A stretch of 64,000 nt of DNA from Molanna angustata (taxonomy: Eukaryota; Arthropoda; Insecta; Trichoptera; Molannidae), in the NCBI GenBank assembly GCA_963576475.1, contig OY754977.1:17184033-17248032 (forward strand), in the 5' to 3' direction. The notes beneath the pieces were generated by a model. That model searched no databases and was not told the DNA's origin. It saw only the letters and a program-made list of their open reading frames with translations. Every line of letters starts with the position of its first letter. Position 1 is the first letter of the stretch. Positions 1-11,547 of this stretch are shown in pieces. Made by a program: the position numbers and the translations under genes.

Positions 1-126
1 TTTTTCTGCGTTTGTTACTACGTGGAAGTTGCTATTTAGAGATAACGATAGATTTTCTTCAACGCGGTGCAAGCTCATTTTGAATCATAAAATAAAGATA
101 TATAAAAAAACGATTGTTTTAAAACC

Positions 127-350
127 ATCATCATCATCAGCCCGTCTTTGCCAGCTGCTGGACAAAGGTTTCACCTCTCCTACTCCACTCTTCCCACTTC
201 TGTGAAGTTCTTATCCACTGGGGTTCAACGAATCTTTTAATATCATCCATTTATTTGTGTTCTTGTGGTCTTTAATCACATCTGGGTCTCCATTAAAGCA
301 GTCTTGTCGGCGATATATTATCTCTTATTCTTGCAATGTGTCCCCACTTT
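127..350 (-). mobile_element. RTE-type LINE, 3' end fragment
   Basis: Read on the minus strand, the sequence encodes an RTE-like C-terminus: MDDIKRFVEPQW, then WEEWSRRGETFVQQ, a stop near 141, and a short ATG-repeat tail (CATCATCATCA at about 129-140 on the plus strand). The intact RTE at 58170-61270 ends in the same pattern (W..AAQNRGKWRQMEEAYIQQW, stop, simple repeat). Frame breaks upstream show it is decayed and 5' truncated. The family is inferred from the motif layout. Confidence 0.65.
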
Positions 351-1094
351 TACATTGCTATTTTTATTTTTAGATGAAATGTATTAACTTCGAATATATA
401 TAATCAATAAGATTTTTTTAAACTTTTGATACGAATAATATTCCGCGTAAATTTCAAAAACTAATCATGATTTCTACTGTTTCAAATTCATTATTATGAG
501 AATTCTTGCTTTGCTTCATCTAACTGGTCTGTCGAATAAAATATTCGTTCTTTGAACTTTATCGTTTATGAGCTTTTGCTTTGAAGAATGAATACTTTAT
601 GATATCAAACAAGAATTCCATAATAAGGAATGTACTTACTGGATTTCTCTCTATTCTATAAGATGGATTATTTCCAGCTTTCATTTTAACTTCAATTGCG
701 TATTTATCGAAACTTAAGATACGTATTGTCTTATAATAATTATTGCTTACGTGCTGAACTTTCAGTTAAGTACGTCTAATTAATATAGTATGCATTTCAG
801 GCATCATTAAAATAAAACACAATATCATGATATAATGCAGCAGATGGATATTTCTGAGACGAAGCCTCACCATTCATTTTTTTAACAACTTATAATGTTA
901 TACTTGAAATTTTGTTGAAATTTTCCCACTATGTTGAACGACAAGTAAATATTAAATATTATTAGTCGTCCATATATGAACTCAAATTTACAAAATATCT
1001 CATCTTGTTTTCCAAGCGACGCATCGAATAAAAGTGATTTATAATTAATTCATTTCATGATTCGGCGGATATTTTGTGGTAGTTAATATTAAAC
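351..1094. other. AT-rich stretch, nothing recognised
   Basis: Low-complexity AT-rich DNA with no coding frame, RNA gene or repeat that I could match elsewhere in the window. Presumably intron of the dpr gene whose exons lie downstream. Confidence 0.4.
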
Positions 1095-1807
1095 ATATTT
1101 GAATTATCAATTAGTTATAGCCAGAACAAAAAACCTCCTAAGAACCACTGAGATGAAGACTCTACGACCCATCGCAGGCGTAACACTTCTTGACAGAGTA
1201 AGGAACTCGGAGATAAGAAGAATCTGTGATGTCGAAGATGTTGTGCGATGGGGAAGAACACGAAGACGATTCTGGAGAGATCATGTGGGGAGAGCGGGTT
1301 CGGATAGAGTGGTGAGGATGGCAGCGGATGGGGAGATAACAAATGGCAGACCTCCTGGAAGACCACCCAAAAGATGGAAGGATAGCTGGACGTCCACTTC
1401 ACAAGAGCAGGCTCCGAGAATAACAGGATACAGTCCTAACTAAAGCAGAAGAAGAAGAAGAAGAATTAGTTATAAACCACTTGTTTTTTGAGTCACTTCG
1501 CGACATGTTTCGGAAGCGCTGTCCTTCCATCGACCGGCGTGTCTAGACTAAACATGTTGAATTTTTGTGTATCTGTCTGTGAAGCGAGGGGGGTGGCGGT
1601 TGAGGGTTGGTTGGGTTAGTGGGGGCATAAAACTTATAAATAACCATACCTTTCATAACACTTCTCCAATACTTAATATATTCCCCATCAAAAACAAAAA
1701 CACCACACAATGCTCCCCTCCCCCCACTAACCCAACCAATCCTCAAAAACATGTCGCGAAGTGACTCAAAAAACATGTGGTTTATAGCTTATTGATAATT
1801 CAAATAT
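1095..1807. mobile_element. Foldback-type DNA element with long inverted ends, interrupted by an RTE fragment
   Basis: The left end (1095-1119 plus 1464-1510) and the right end (about 1742-1807) are inverted repeats of roughly 65-70 bp, including GAGTCACTTCGCGACATG on the left and its reverse complement on the right. A second inverted block (GGTTGGTTGGGTTAGTGGGG, about 1607-1626, against 1725-1745 reversed) lies further in, so the arms are longer but the left arm carries about 90 extra bases. No transposase is present, so it is non-autonomous. The left end recurs at 33935-34025, joined to an R1 coding fragment. Confidence 0.65.
1120..1463 (+). mobile_element. RTE-type LINE, 5'-truncated insertion in the foldback element
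   Basis: The frame encodes an RTE C-terminal region (LLDRVRNSEIRRICDVEDVV, then GRPPGRPPKRWKDSW), a stop and a (GAA)n tail at 1446-1463. An 11 bp target duplication, AATTAGTTATA, flanks it at 1109-1119 and 1464-1474, which fixes both ends. It sits inside the left arm of the foldback element, so it is the younger insertion. Only about 110 codons survive, so it is an inactive 5' truncation. Confidence 0.8.
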
Positions 1808-1965
1808 GGTTATAATTAATTCATTGTTTTGAAAAACAGTTTAGACTTGTGTCATCTTTTGATATTATTTACACATCTTTCAAACCCGGAAACGGTTATC
1901 GTCGCACTATTTTAAATGGATTAAATACAACAGTTACTGCGATGATTTCCACAATCAATTGACTA

Positions 1966-2910
1966 GGTCCTTACATATGAAATTGGCGTTATGCCGTACT
2001 GGCAACTTCGATCTCAAATATCTTCCATTTGGTTAGGAATTCCAAATTCAAATTTATACAGCTATTTACTCATGTATTTGTGTTTCGAAAATTATAATTC
2101 ATTTGCTTTTCCCTCAATTGTTTTTTTTTTGTTTGCGTCACTCAGTTTACAAAATGGAAAACTTGAAATATCGCCCTATTTACGAGTACGAGTTCCACCG
2201 TGGCACCAGTGCTGCAGAAACGGCTCGAAGGATTAATAATGTGTATGGCGACAGCGACGGTGCCGCAAAAGAAAACAGTGTGTTTTTGGTTCCAACGTTT
2301 TCGTTCTTGAAATTTCGACCTGCAGAACATGCCCCGTGGACGGCCGGTGACCAAAGTTGATAATGAAGAATTGAAGGCTATTGTGGAAGCGGATCCATCG
2401 CAAACCACGTCCGAGTTAGCTGCAGGCTGCGATGTTAGTGATAAAACTGTTTTAATCTACTTGAGGCAAATTGGGAAGATGAAAAAGCTTGAAATGTGGG
2501 AGGCTGGTTAATCGCTCTAGGCCACTGCTGCTTCATGATAACGCTAGACCACACGCTGCACAACAGACGGCTACCAAATTAGAGGAGCTTCAATTGGAAT
2601 GTCTAAGACATCCACCGTACTCTCCGCCCTTTGCCCCAACAGATAACATTTTTTTCGAAATTTGGATAACTTCTTGCAAGGGAAAAAATTCATCTCCGAT
2701 GGGGCAGTCCAAACCCCCTTCAAAGATTTTATTGATTCCCATCCGAATGTTTTTTTAGTAAAGGGATCGATGAACTACCTATGAGATGGCAAAAGTGCAT
2801 AGATAGTAATGGTACATACTTTGATTTAATAAATATATTTTATTAAAACAAAATCGACTTTACATATGTTCCTCCCATACAAAACGCCAATTTCATATGA
2901 TGTAAGGACC
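1966..2910 (+). mobile_element. mariner (Tc1/mariner) element, internally deleted
   Basis: Terminal inverted repeats start GGTCCTTACATATGAAATTG on the left; the right end (2883-2910, reversed) is the same apart from a 3 bp CAT insertion. Both ends abut TA (1964-1965 and 2911-2912), the expected target duplication. The 945 bp length is below the usual 1.3 kb because the middle of the transposase gene is missing. The remaining coding parts are described separately. Confidence 0.9.
2154..2757 (+). pseudogene. mariner transposase pseudogene (DD34D type)
   Basis: The N-terminus starts at ATG 2154 (MENLKYRPIYEYEFHRGTSA) and shows the first helix-turn-helix. After frame changes near 2250-2330 the second DNA-binding part continues from 2329 (MPRGRPVTKVDNEELKAIV, then SQTTSELAAGCDVS). 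Near 2490 the sequence jumps to the C-terminal catalytic part: LLLHDNARPH carries the second Asp, and 34 residues later APTDN carries the third. The segment with the first catalytic Asp is deleted, so this copy cannot encode a working transposase. The mariner assignment is firm; the subfamily is not determined. Confidence 0.88.
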
Positions 2911-2912
2911 TA

Positions 2913-4690
2913 ATATTATATTAGTATTTCTCGTTAAATGACTCCTTTATACAATTCATTTTTAGGTGTCAAATATATCCCACACTCTTTATTTTATCTT
3001 TTTCCTCTCACTTGCATTGTCAAATGTTTTCAAAAACACTTGTTTTGTTTGATGCAGCGCAAAAAAAGATTTGAAAATTACATGTTTATATGTATAACCT
3101 CTTTTTTCAAGTCGAGTTTTAGCCTACTTCTTAAAAAATGAAAAAAATATTTAAATAAGGTTCTAGGACAACTTCAAATATTCCAAGCATGACGAATTGC
3201 GCTAAATTAGGAAAAAAGTGCTTTCAAATTATAGAAACCGTTTTATTTCTGCTCCAGAAATGAAAAATGTATACGATTTAGCAAACGTCCCTTGAAATGT
3301 ATTCCATTTAAACAAATGACCCTAAATTATTATGAGTGATGGTAATTTAATATATTACTTTTAATTACGGAAATGACGGGTAAATTTTTAAGTAAAAATA
3401 AATCTTTCTTCAAGCGCTGTCTTATAACTAATATCTTGGAATTTTCTAACGATACCACAAAAAATATATTGAGTAAAAAAATGTAAAATCCCGACATCGG
3501 GGTATTCTTGTATTAAAATACATAAGTAATTTAATTCCATACCTAATCACAAAATCGCAGTTTCCTACCCAAGATTATACAGAATCTTTTTCGATACATG
3601 AATTGTTGCAAAATGTATTAATACGCTTTATTTACAATCTTATAAAATATGATCATATATCCACTAGCCGAAATTTTCTTCGCTAGCCTTAGATACGTCA
3701 ACGTGTAACTTTCATTTACTTTCGTTATTAATTATATTACACTATTGTATAGTAATAACACTAATTCACCAAAATATCTACAGGAAAATGTTATTTTTGT
3801 CAAATTGGCTATTCCCATTCATTCTTCTGAATTTCTCAGTTCCTCTTTTGAAGTATAATTAGCATGTGATGGAACACCTTAAGTGATGATAATACGACGC
3901 CTTAATCGATTCAACTTTTTTAAAAAAAGACTAAAGCTGTTATACCTGTCTAATAATACTCGTTATTGACACTCCTTCCCCATCCTCCCTCACATCCCAC
4001 AACCTCTATATATCTCCTTTCTATGATGCTGTGATTTTATATTTAGTAATGCTACGTGTTTATGTTTCTATATTGCACATTAAGTAAAATAAATAAACAT
4101 ATAAATTGGTGATTACATAAGTAAATCCTATGTTGCCATTTTTGCATATCCATAAATTAGTTTATTTACTCCTTCATTACAAATGCTCATTTAAAATCAG
4201 TACATCATGTGATTTCAAAACATCTATTCTCATCTCATTTATAATGTATGAGATGAGAATAAAAATGCAAACATTACCACCGCATTCACTACACTTATTG
4301 CGTTTTCAACCGTATTCGTGTATATGTACAAACCTGCTGTATATACTGTCTTATCATCTTGTACAGTTTTGCTGGCATTGAAATAATTGGGTCAGTCCAT
4401 TACAGAACCAACTTAGCGCACAATTCACTCGATTTCCTGGCAATTACCATTATTTTACTCTCCTTTTTTAATCTCTCGTTACTTCAATCGTTCTTTCTAA
4501 GTATTAATCACAAGCTGAAATAGTTTTTTTTCTTTTAAAATAATAATTTTCTTAAAACATATAGGTACCTACTTTCGCATGCACAATATTCATTTACTCC
4601 CAAAATAAGCCGACGAAAGAAATCAGTCGAGGCATGATTTATAACTGGGTGATTTGTATTGGTAATTCAGCCCTGTAACCTCTCTGCCAT
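2913..4690. other. AT-rich stretch, nothing recognised
   Basis: No convincing coding frame, SINE box or inverted repeat. Short open frames at 2938-3141 and 4130-4381 look like chance openings in AT-rich DNA: no recognisable motif and strongly biased composition. Confidence 0.35.
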
Positions 4691-4870
4691 TTCCTTTTCT
4701 TCTTCTTGTGCCACTTCTAACTGAGATTGGCGACCTTCACGTCAAACTCACTACGATCTTACACCAATCTAATGAATGAGGTCACACCCGGAATTCCGAA
4801 ACAGTGCTTGAGATTTTAAGCCACGATATTCTTTTACGTCCCATACCCTGTCTTTCCTCTATATTTTCTT
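4690..4870 (-). mobile_element. RTE-type LINE 3' fragment, minus strand
   Basis: On the minus strand the sequence reads NIEERQGMGRKRISWLK, matching the GKIEGKRG.GRK..SWL block near the RTE C-terminus, followed by decayed sequence and an AAGAAGAAG tail at about 4700-4712. It meets an oppositely oriented RTE fragment at about 4870. Confidence 0.6.
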
Positions 4871-5565
4871 CCAGCATGAGTTGTATAGGAGCATATTTAT
4901 CACCAGGGAATGTGGAAGACCTCGACCCAGAAATTGAAGTCAAATACAGAATAGAAGCATCACGAGCTGCTTTTATTAAAATGAGACAGATATTCTGCGA
5001 TGAAAATCTTAACTTGAAACTTAAATGTAACATATGATCAGTCCTACTGTACGGAGTGGAATCGTGGACCCTCAGAGTGAGTAGCATGAACCGGCTGGAG
5101 GCGTTCGAGATGTGAATACATCGAAGAATGCTCCGAATACCCTGGATGGATATGGTCAGCAACACAATAGTTTTTCAAAGAGCTAGAGTGAATAGAGAGC
5201 TTCTGACCAATATCAAAATCAGAAAGGTATCGTATTTGGGTCATGTGCTTAGAGGAGAAAAATATGAATTGCTCCACCTGATCCTTATGGGCAAGATAGA
5301 GGGTCGAAGAGGTGACATGACACAATATACGCGACTGGACGGACATAAGAAGTGTTGGAGAGCTGTTTCGGGCTGCCCAGGACAAGGACGCTTTCTCTCG
5401 GGTGATAGTCAACGTTGGGGGGACCTGACATGACACAATATACGCGACTGGACGGACATAAGAAGTGTTGGAGAGCTGTTTTGGGCTGCCCAGGACAAGC
5501 ACGCTTTCTCTCGGGTGATAGTCAACGTTGGGGGGACCTGACATGATACCAAAAGAAGAAGAAGA
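4870..5565 (+). mobile_element. RTE-type LINE 3' fragment, plus strand
   Basis: Broken frames encode EDLDPEIEVKYRIEASRAAF (about 4918-4977), LLYGVESWTL (about 5044) and RRMLRIPWMD (about 5125), all from the region after the RT domain of RTE elements, then KVSYLGHVLRGEKYELLHL and KIEGRRG. Stops interrupt the frame (for example at 5114). The 3' end has a 113 bp tandem duplication and a GAAGAAGAA tail at about 5553-5565. Its opposite orientation to the neighbouring fragment suggests either two insertions or a twin-primed inversion; both fragments having their own tail favours two insertions. Confidence 0.75.
5313..5538. repeat. 113 bp tandem duplication within the RTE 3' end
   Basis: The block starting TGACATGACACAATATACGC at 5313 repeats at 5426 with two visible base changes, and a third start (TGACATGA) follows at 5539. 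The unit covers the last coding part of the RTE fragment (RAVSGCPGQ in one frame). Confidence 0.85.
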
Positions 5566-6154
5566 ATGTAGCCGAAGCATACAGCTTTGCGTCTATTGAC
5601 AGTGGTCAGCAATCTGCTGTTCAGCTCCATGACAGACCTGTCGAATTATCGAATTTTGTTCCTTTGAACAATCAAATGTTTTTCTTAACAAATCCATTTT
5701 GCATGTTGGGAATTTCCTTTTTTATTCAAAACGTTGTCATATTGGGAATACAATTATCGTTTCCTGAAAATCGCCTTGTTTGATTTTGAAATTCAAAAAT
5801 TGAAATGGGAATTGTACAAAAAGGAAACGACGTCTATTAGTTTTTATCGACAAGTTGGAACAGTTTTTCCACTACAACTGGTCACCATTGTACTGTCAAC
5901 CGGACAGCGGTCACCGTACATTAGACAAAATTGCTTTTCTGACTTCATCAAAATGGTTTGGAAACGCACGTTGAGTCAAATTTAATAAAACCCTTTTTGT
6001 GCGGGAATACGTGCAACGAAGTTTTCCATATCAACCCATACATATTAGAATAATATTCTGTATATAATTCTACATTCCCTATTATTACATTATCTATATT
6101 TTATTTAAATATGTCTCTTTTTCTACAGAAATCAATATGCGATTTTTTTTTATA

Positions 6155-6345
6155 TTATGTACTTCTCGGACAACTAACACGCACCCAATAACAAGTTGCC
6201 ACGTTCTGGACACATACGATATTACTCGTTTCACAGATCCAGACTGAAAACAATACTTAAAATTGTGCCTCCACCAACAATCGAACCTTTGGATCGGTAG
6301 TCAGATACCAAACCAACTGAGCCACATAGGTGACGATATGTAATG
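6155..6345 (-). mobile_element. SINE A, tRNA-derived, minus strand
   Basis: Reverse complement of the family at 26361-26625. The minus strand carries a tRNA-like head with an A box (GTGGCTCAGTTGGTTTGGT) and a degenerate B box (GGTTCGATTG), then the shared body with TCTGTGAAACGAGTAATAT. About 20-25% diverged from the 26 kb copy by eye, so it is old. Confidence 0.8.
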
Positions 6346-6620
6346 AAATGAAATGAAATTATTTATTTCCATTTTACACATATAAATAACAATAACAAAA
6401 AAATAAACATATTTTAAAAATACTTATCATAAACATGTATTGCATAAGTCCTAAGATGGTGAGATTTTCGTCTCGTAGAAGTCGATGAACGAATTTTTTT
6501 AAGGAAAATATTACACGTGGGTGCGTAGAGCACAAATTTGTATCTTTTTCCCCGGTTGCTATATATGAAAACCGCCCCACTCCACGGCGAAAAAGGCTCA
6601 AGAAGTTTGAAGGAAACTAA
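6346..6620 (-). mobile_element. Possible LINE 3' end, minus strand
   Basis: A simple TGAAATGAAATGAAAT tract sits at the left edge (6339-6361), which would be the 3' tail on the minus strand. Upstream on that strand a frame reads LKKFVHRLLRDENL, resembling the extreme C-terminus of Jockey/CR1-type polymerases. The coding match is short, so this is tentative. Confidence 0.35.
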
Positions 6621-7895
6621 ATGTACTTAAAAATTGCAATCATGGATAAAACAAACAAATCAATGTTAAAACATGGCATTAAGAAGTGATCACATAAGTA
6701 CTTACATATGAATCAAAGAAGTAAATCAATGTTCTAACATGACATGAAGATGTGATCATTTGAGTACTTATAAATGAAACAAGTACATCAATATTCTAAC
6801 ATGGCGTTATTTGTGATTATTTATAAATAAGTTTGAATTACAATTCGTAGAAATATCTTCATTTGACAGAGGGAGACGTTTGTATGATATAAGGAACGCA
6901 TAAGGAAAGAGATGTTTTATAGTTCGAAGTATCATTCTTTATACGTCATAAGTTTATGAAAATATAAAGAATTGTTTATCATTTTCAAAAACAACTCTTG
7001 TAATACTCTTTTTAATTATTTAACTCTAATTGCACAAGTATTGACTCATCACATTCACTATTATTTAAAGTTTAACTTCAAAGATATTTCAATATAGAAA
7101 CTATTTTCAGGGTTGATTTTTTCGTGACAGACTCATTTGCCAAAACTTTTATTTAATATAAACATACCGCAGATTAGGGCCCTGGACACTAACTTTGATT
7201 TACCAACTAACCGAGAATTACTCGTTGTGTCAATGATCTTGTATGCCCGCTGCGTTAAACCGAGCTTAAACAAACGTGTACGTCCTATTCTCTATCGGAT
7301 TTAAACATTTCGCTCTAACCACCCGTTTACAAAGCGATCCTTTATTTATTAACATAATACATGCGGGCATGTTTAATTAATTAAGTATTTGAATACAATA
7401 TTATATAAGTAAACCCAAGTAGAAATATTCCAGGATTTTGTGACACTTATAAATTATACGAACGGCATAACGAGTTAATAATTAATTAACGACAACATGT
7501 GGACTAAATTTATTAAATTTTCCTTTGTATTGTGTTCAGCTCTGAGGCGGCAGCGGCATATCGCAATAACAAACAGAATTAATTCCCCTGCAAATGAACA
7601 TTGTTCGAATATTCCAGAGGTTGTTTTACGCGGGAAATTTTGTTATTTTTTAATTCTGCCGAATTTTTCGACTATTTTAAGTCTCCTCCTCACAACTATA
7701 GCTGTTTAATGGAATATGAAACATTACATACTGTGACTACATCCATTTAAATTGGCTCAAAGTACCTACATGTGATATTATGATATGGAATCGGGTGTAA
7801 ATAACATCTGCAAAGCAAATTTGAATCGATCAATCAAGAACAATTTTAAAAGCTAACGAATTTTTCCGGAAACTCTAAAAGTTTTCTTCATCGAT
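6621..7895. other. AT-rich stretch, nothing recognised
   Basis: No repeat family or coding frame recognised. A 25-30 bp unit (AAATCAATGTT.TAACATGRCAT) recurs loosely at 6655-6800, an imperfect local duplication. Confidence 0.3.
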
Positions 7896-7899
7896 TTAA

Positions 7900-8075
7900 T
7901 ATTGCCTCTTCTGCATCATGTCAATTCCTTGACCATACTTCGGAACATATCCTGTGGGATTGTTGCCACCCAATGATGTCCTCTTATAGATCTAAGGTCC
8001 TCGCTGCAGTCCTTGGGCCTTTTCAAGGTCCCATCAGTCATGCGGACAATTTTTAAAGCCTTTTTAGAGTATTAT
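7900..8075 (+). mobile_element. R1-type LINE C-terminal remnant
   Basis: The frame reads DHTSEHILWDCCHPMMSSYR, matching the histidine/cysteine motif near the C-terminus of R1-like polymerases (compare AEHILWECPLLMDAR at about 34090). Only about 50 codons are recognisable and the frame ends in a stop. Confidence 0.6.
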
Positions 8076-8078
8076 TCT

Positions 8079-8164
8079 GATGATATAAGAATTGTAGCAC
8101 CTCAGATATAAGAATTGTATGATATATAGATATAAGAATTGTCACCTCAGATATAAGAATTGTA
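8079..8164. repeat. Short tandem repeat, ATATAAGAATTGT units
   Basis: Four units of GATATAAGAATTGT with variable spacers of about 10-15 bases. Confidence 0.7.
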
Positions 8165-8174
8165 GCTTTCATTA

Positions 8175-8505
8175 TTTACAAAAAACCAATTCTCTCAATA
8201 GATGGCGTTACAACAAAATAAATATAAAATAATAAGATTGTTGTTCATAATTTCACCCATAGATGGCGGTAGTAAAAATTCCTTATTTTCAAGCGAAAAG
8301 AATTTCAGTATTACAATATATAGAACTTTCAAAATTGAATTGATAGGGATCTCATTCAAAAGGCATAATTGGTGAACATTGCGCAAGCGCATAAAGTGAT
8401 CACGTAAACCAGCCGATGACAGGTCGTAAGCCCTGTAGGTGCCTTGATTTCCCGGTTCTCCTACAGTAAATATTCCAACTTCGTCTCTATTGAGATAATT
8501 AAAAA
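8175..8505. mobile_element. MITE family T, copy 1
   Basis: The ends carry an inverted TCTCAATAGA: TCTCAATAGATGGCGTTAC on the left and GTCTCTATTGAGAT on the right. The body includes GCGCAAGCGCATAAAGTGAT and ACAGGTCGTAAGCCCTGTAG. An inverted copy is at 22853-23150 and a short one at 55559-55655. No coding capacity, so probably a non-autonomous DNA element; the superfamily is unknown. Confidence 0.65.
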
Positions 8506-9300
8506 TCTGTTAAAAAATATTCCGGAGTAATTAAACTTCAAAATAAAACTGTTTTTATGTCTGCTGTAAAATTAAGTTCCATTTTGAACGGGACAACAAC
8601 TTTGAATTGTTTACTTTAGTATGTTATTTTTTCATGTTTTTTTTATTCCTGTAAAATAAAAAAAATAATATAATATAAGAAAAATTTGTTAAAAAAAACA
8701 TGCTGTATATTTTTTTGTAAAAATCGAGATTATTTTATTCTGAAGTAAGCAATTTTATTCCAAATATTTGACACGTTATGTCCGAATAAAAGTCAGTGGA
8801 GCATAATAAGAGATACATAATATTATAAAGGACTTATCCCTTTTTTTGTTAAACCTTTTATGGAATACGTTGTAAAAGATGTGCTGCCTGATAATAAAAA
8901 CGTTAAAATGAAAAATAACGTGACATAATTTCGTTCCTGGTATCATCCATGTACACATTATTATTGTAACGGTACAGCGTAGTTAACGTGTATATAAATA
9001 GTAATTATTGTAGTTTATATTAATATTCTTCACACTTATATGCCTAAATTAGGGTCATAACTTTGTAGTAGGTTGACACAAGTGTACACCTCACGAACGT
9101 CCAACAGCACGCAACCGTATTTCTGGAAAGATATTATTGAAATACGACAGTGTAACACTTAAACTAAGGATAAGTGACACAAGATTCAAGTCTTCAAATA
9201 AGTATGGTTTGTTCAATCAAAAAATCTGACAAAACTATCTTTTGATATATTTTTTAATATTTTATTTATGGAAGTTGTAAAATATAATTGTGTAAATGCT
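8506..9300. other. AT-rich stretch, nothing recognised
   Basis: No recognisable coding or repeat sequence. The minus-strand open frame at 8776-8958 has no motif and looks like a chance opening. Confidence 0.3.
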
Positions 9301-9309
9301 AATTTAAGT

Positions 9310-9695
9310 AACATTTTGTTTGAAAGCAGTTGTTAGAGTAACACAAAGAGCAATGGAAAGGAGAATGCTTGATATTTCATTAAGAGTTAGAATAACTAAC
9401 TTTTTGATAAGAGATAAAACCAAAATAACCAAAGTGGTCCAAAGGGTTGCCAAGCAGAAGTGGAGCTGAGCAGGGCATGCCCGAACCACAAACTCCAGAT
9501 GGACTAAGAAAGTGCTAGAATGGCGACCTAGAACGGGCAAAAGAAGTATTGGAAGGCCTCAAACAAGGTGGTCTGATAATATTAGACGAGTGGTTGGAGG
9601 CAGTTGAATGCGGTCTGCCCAAGATAGGGAGCTGTGGAGGTCTCAGGGGGAAGCCTATGTCCATTGCTGGACAAAGGAAAGCTAAAGAAGAAGAA
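9310..9695 (+). mobile_element. RTE-type LINE 3' fragment
   Basis: The frame reads RAMERRMLDISLRVRITN, VQRVAKQKWS, stop, AGHARTTNSRWTKKVLEWRP, then GRPQTRWSDNIRRV and a GAAGAAGAAG tail at about 9687-9697. This parallels residues 860-970 of the intact RTE at 58301 (CAQRSMERQMLGKSLRDKIT, KWQWAGYVARQP, GRPQKRWADDI) but is clearly a different, decayed family, with several in-frame stops. Confidence 0.85.
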
Positions 9696-9697
9696 GA

Positions 9698-10398
9698 TCA
9701 TATAATTACAGAGCCTATAAAATCATTATATCAATAAGTACAAACGATAACAACAAACATAAACATGTTTCAATTAGGTTTGGGAGGGATAAGAAATTAG
9801 GACGGTAAGAGGAAGGAAGATTAAGAGCGTATTACCTTAAGAACTTCGCGACGAAACTTATCGTATTTTCCATCGAAGATGTAATAACGGAGAATAACGT
9901 GTTGTGAGGATCACATATGCATGGAATGATTGTTGGCATTGTTCCTGACATTAGTTCTGCATATTGGTACCTACATGTAAAAGTTCAGGTCGGCGAACCG
10001 TTATGCCTGGAACATACGTGGATACCCACTAGATTGACAAGCTAAGTCGAGTCGATGGCACCGTTCAGAATTTTTTGCAGTAGCGATTGGAAATGTAAGT
10101 CTTCTACATTCGAGATATAATTACTGTCGAATCTCCATGCTTATATCGTGTTATACCAATTAGAGGTCGCGTTATTGATTATACCTACGTACTTATAAAA
10201 ATCAACCAAGATTAAATCAATGTTTTTTTGAAAATCAAATAAAAATATTGTTTAATATTTCTAAAATCAAAAGCCATTTAAATCGTCGATAGTTTTTGTT
10301 ATTTTTTTAAATATTCAAGGGCGGTTTGTATGATCATGCTATCAATGGAAATATTGTCATTAGACTAATGGAGATAATTCCAAACACTATTTTTACTC
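9698..10398. other. AT-rich stretch, nothing recognised
   Basis: No coding frame or repeat family recognised. A purine-rich block at 9780-9830 (GGGAGGGATAAGAAATTAGG) resembles blocks found in LINE 3' UTRs elsewhere in the window, but too weakly to call. Confidence 0.3.
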
Positions 10399-10399
10399 A

Positions 10400-10515
10400 C
10401 AGAATAATAATAGTATAGAATACTCTTTAGCCTGCAACTGCTTTATGTTGACTAATTTTTCAGCGAGGTATTGTATGGGAATGAGTATTCTATAGTTTTA
10501 TTATTCTATTTTTTT
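10400..10515. repeat. Inverted repeat, about 26 bp arms
   Basis: AGAATAATAATAGTATAGAA at about 10401 pairs with an inverted segment ending in TTATTATTCT at about 10508; the inner parts GAATACTC and GAGTATTC also match. It may be a small MITE or foldback. Confidence 0.55.
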
Positions 10516-10527
10516 ACTACATACTAG

Positions 10528-11282
10528 TTGCATGTAACACATGAGATCCAACTGTCGATAGCGATAGTATGTATAGTTGAAGAATATGTACCAAACTATA
10601 AACCCATAAATACAAATTATTGAATATTTTCAGATATTTTGTTTTCTATACAACATATATTATGTAGGTATGTATGTCAAGATAGGATAGTATGGAGGAA
10701 GTTCCTTTTTTCCTACCCAGAATATGAAAATAGCATGATGGTATGTATGTTTGGAGATGAAGTATCAAACTATTAAGTCTTCTTACATATTGTGTATAGG
10801 CGACTGCCATACAAAATGTATGAAGCGATGTCGTCACTAAATTCAATTTTTAAAAAAATTGTTAAAAAAAATTGAGATCTTCTACTACAATGTTAATATT
10901 TTTTATAGAAAATTAAATCATCTAGTTGGGTTGTTTCGGCTTCTTTCGATAATTGTATAAGTTTTGGAAATATAGGCAGTTAAACTCATAAATTTATCAT
11001 AAAAAAAATATTTTTCTTAATAAAAAATGTTTGTGAAACCTTGGAATTTTTTGGAATAAACTAATTTGAGATTTTGTATTTGTCTATATTTGTACCAATT
11101 TTCAGCGTTCTAGCTTTTATGGTTTCTGAAATATATGGAAAAATAAAGTAAAAATTCAAAAGTTGATAACCCCTTACTCAAACAAAAATTCGAAACTCTG
11201 AGTATAAAAGTTTTGTAAGCCTATAACTGTTTATAGATTCTGAAATTTTGGGCTCTGTAAATTGAGCGGATCAAAAGTTATA

Positions 11283-11319
<37 letters not shown>

Positions 11320-11537
11320 TACACACAGACACACGAAATGTTCTACTCCGAATTCTGAGTAAATCCGTGTATGGAACATATATGCTGCGAAGCCTCTAAG
11401 TTGGTGTTTTTTGACTTCAAAGTTGGAAAAGCCGTGAAAAAAGTAGACCTCTCCATACAATTCTCGCGTATTCTGGCTTGATACATTGTCGATATGTTAA
11501 GAGAACAAAGTTCTCCTGAACAAATCGACAGTTGGAA
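10528..11537 (+). mobile_element. Long non-autonomous DNA element Z, copy 1
   Basis: A block of about 1 kb, also present at 35212-36255 and 54290-55263 in the same orientation. The ends carry an inverted 13-14 bp motif, TCCAACTGTCGAT (10551) and ATCGACAGTTGGA (11523). The interior is AT-rich, with a CA microsatellite near the right end. No protein motif in any copy. Best read as a TIR DNA element lacking a transposase; orientation is assigned arbitrarily. Confidence 0.7.
11286..11336. repeat. (CA)n microsatellite inside element Z
   Basis: ACACAC run followed by CAGACATACACACAGACACAC. The same position in the other two Z copies (35978-36050, 55018-55052) also carries ACACAGACACAC arrays of different lengths, so it belongs to the element and varies between copies. 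Confidence 0.9.
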
Positions 11538-11547
11538 TATGTATATC

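Noticed and set aside
4782..5630. Minus-strand frames of 73-178 codons
   Set aside because: Apart from the short RTE piece at 4782-4870 they are antisense to the plus-strand RTE fragment; the longest one just crosses the 113 bp duplication.
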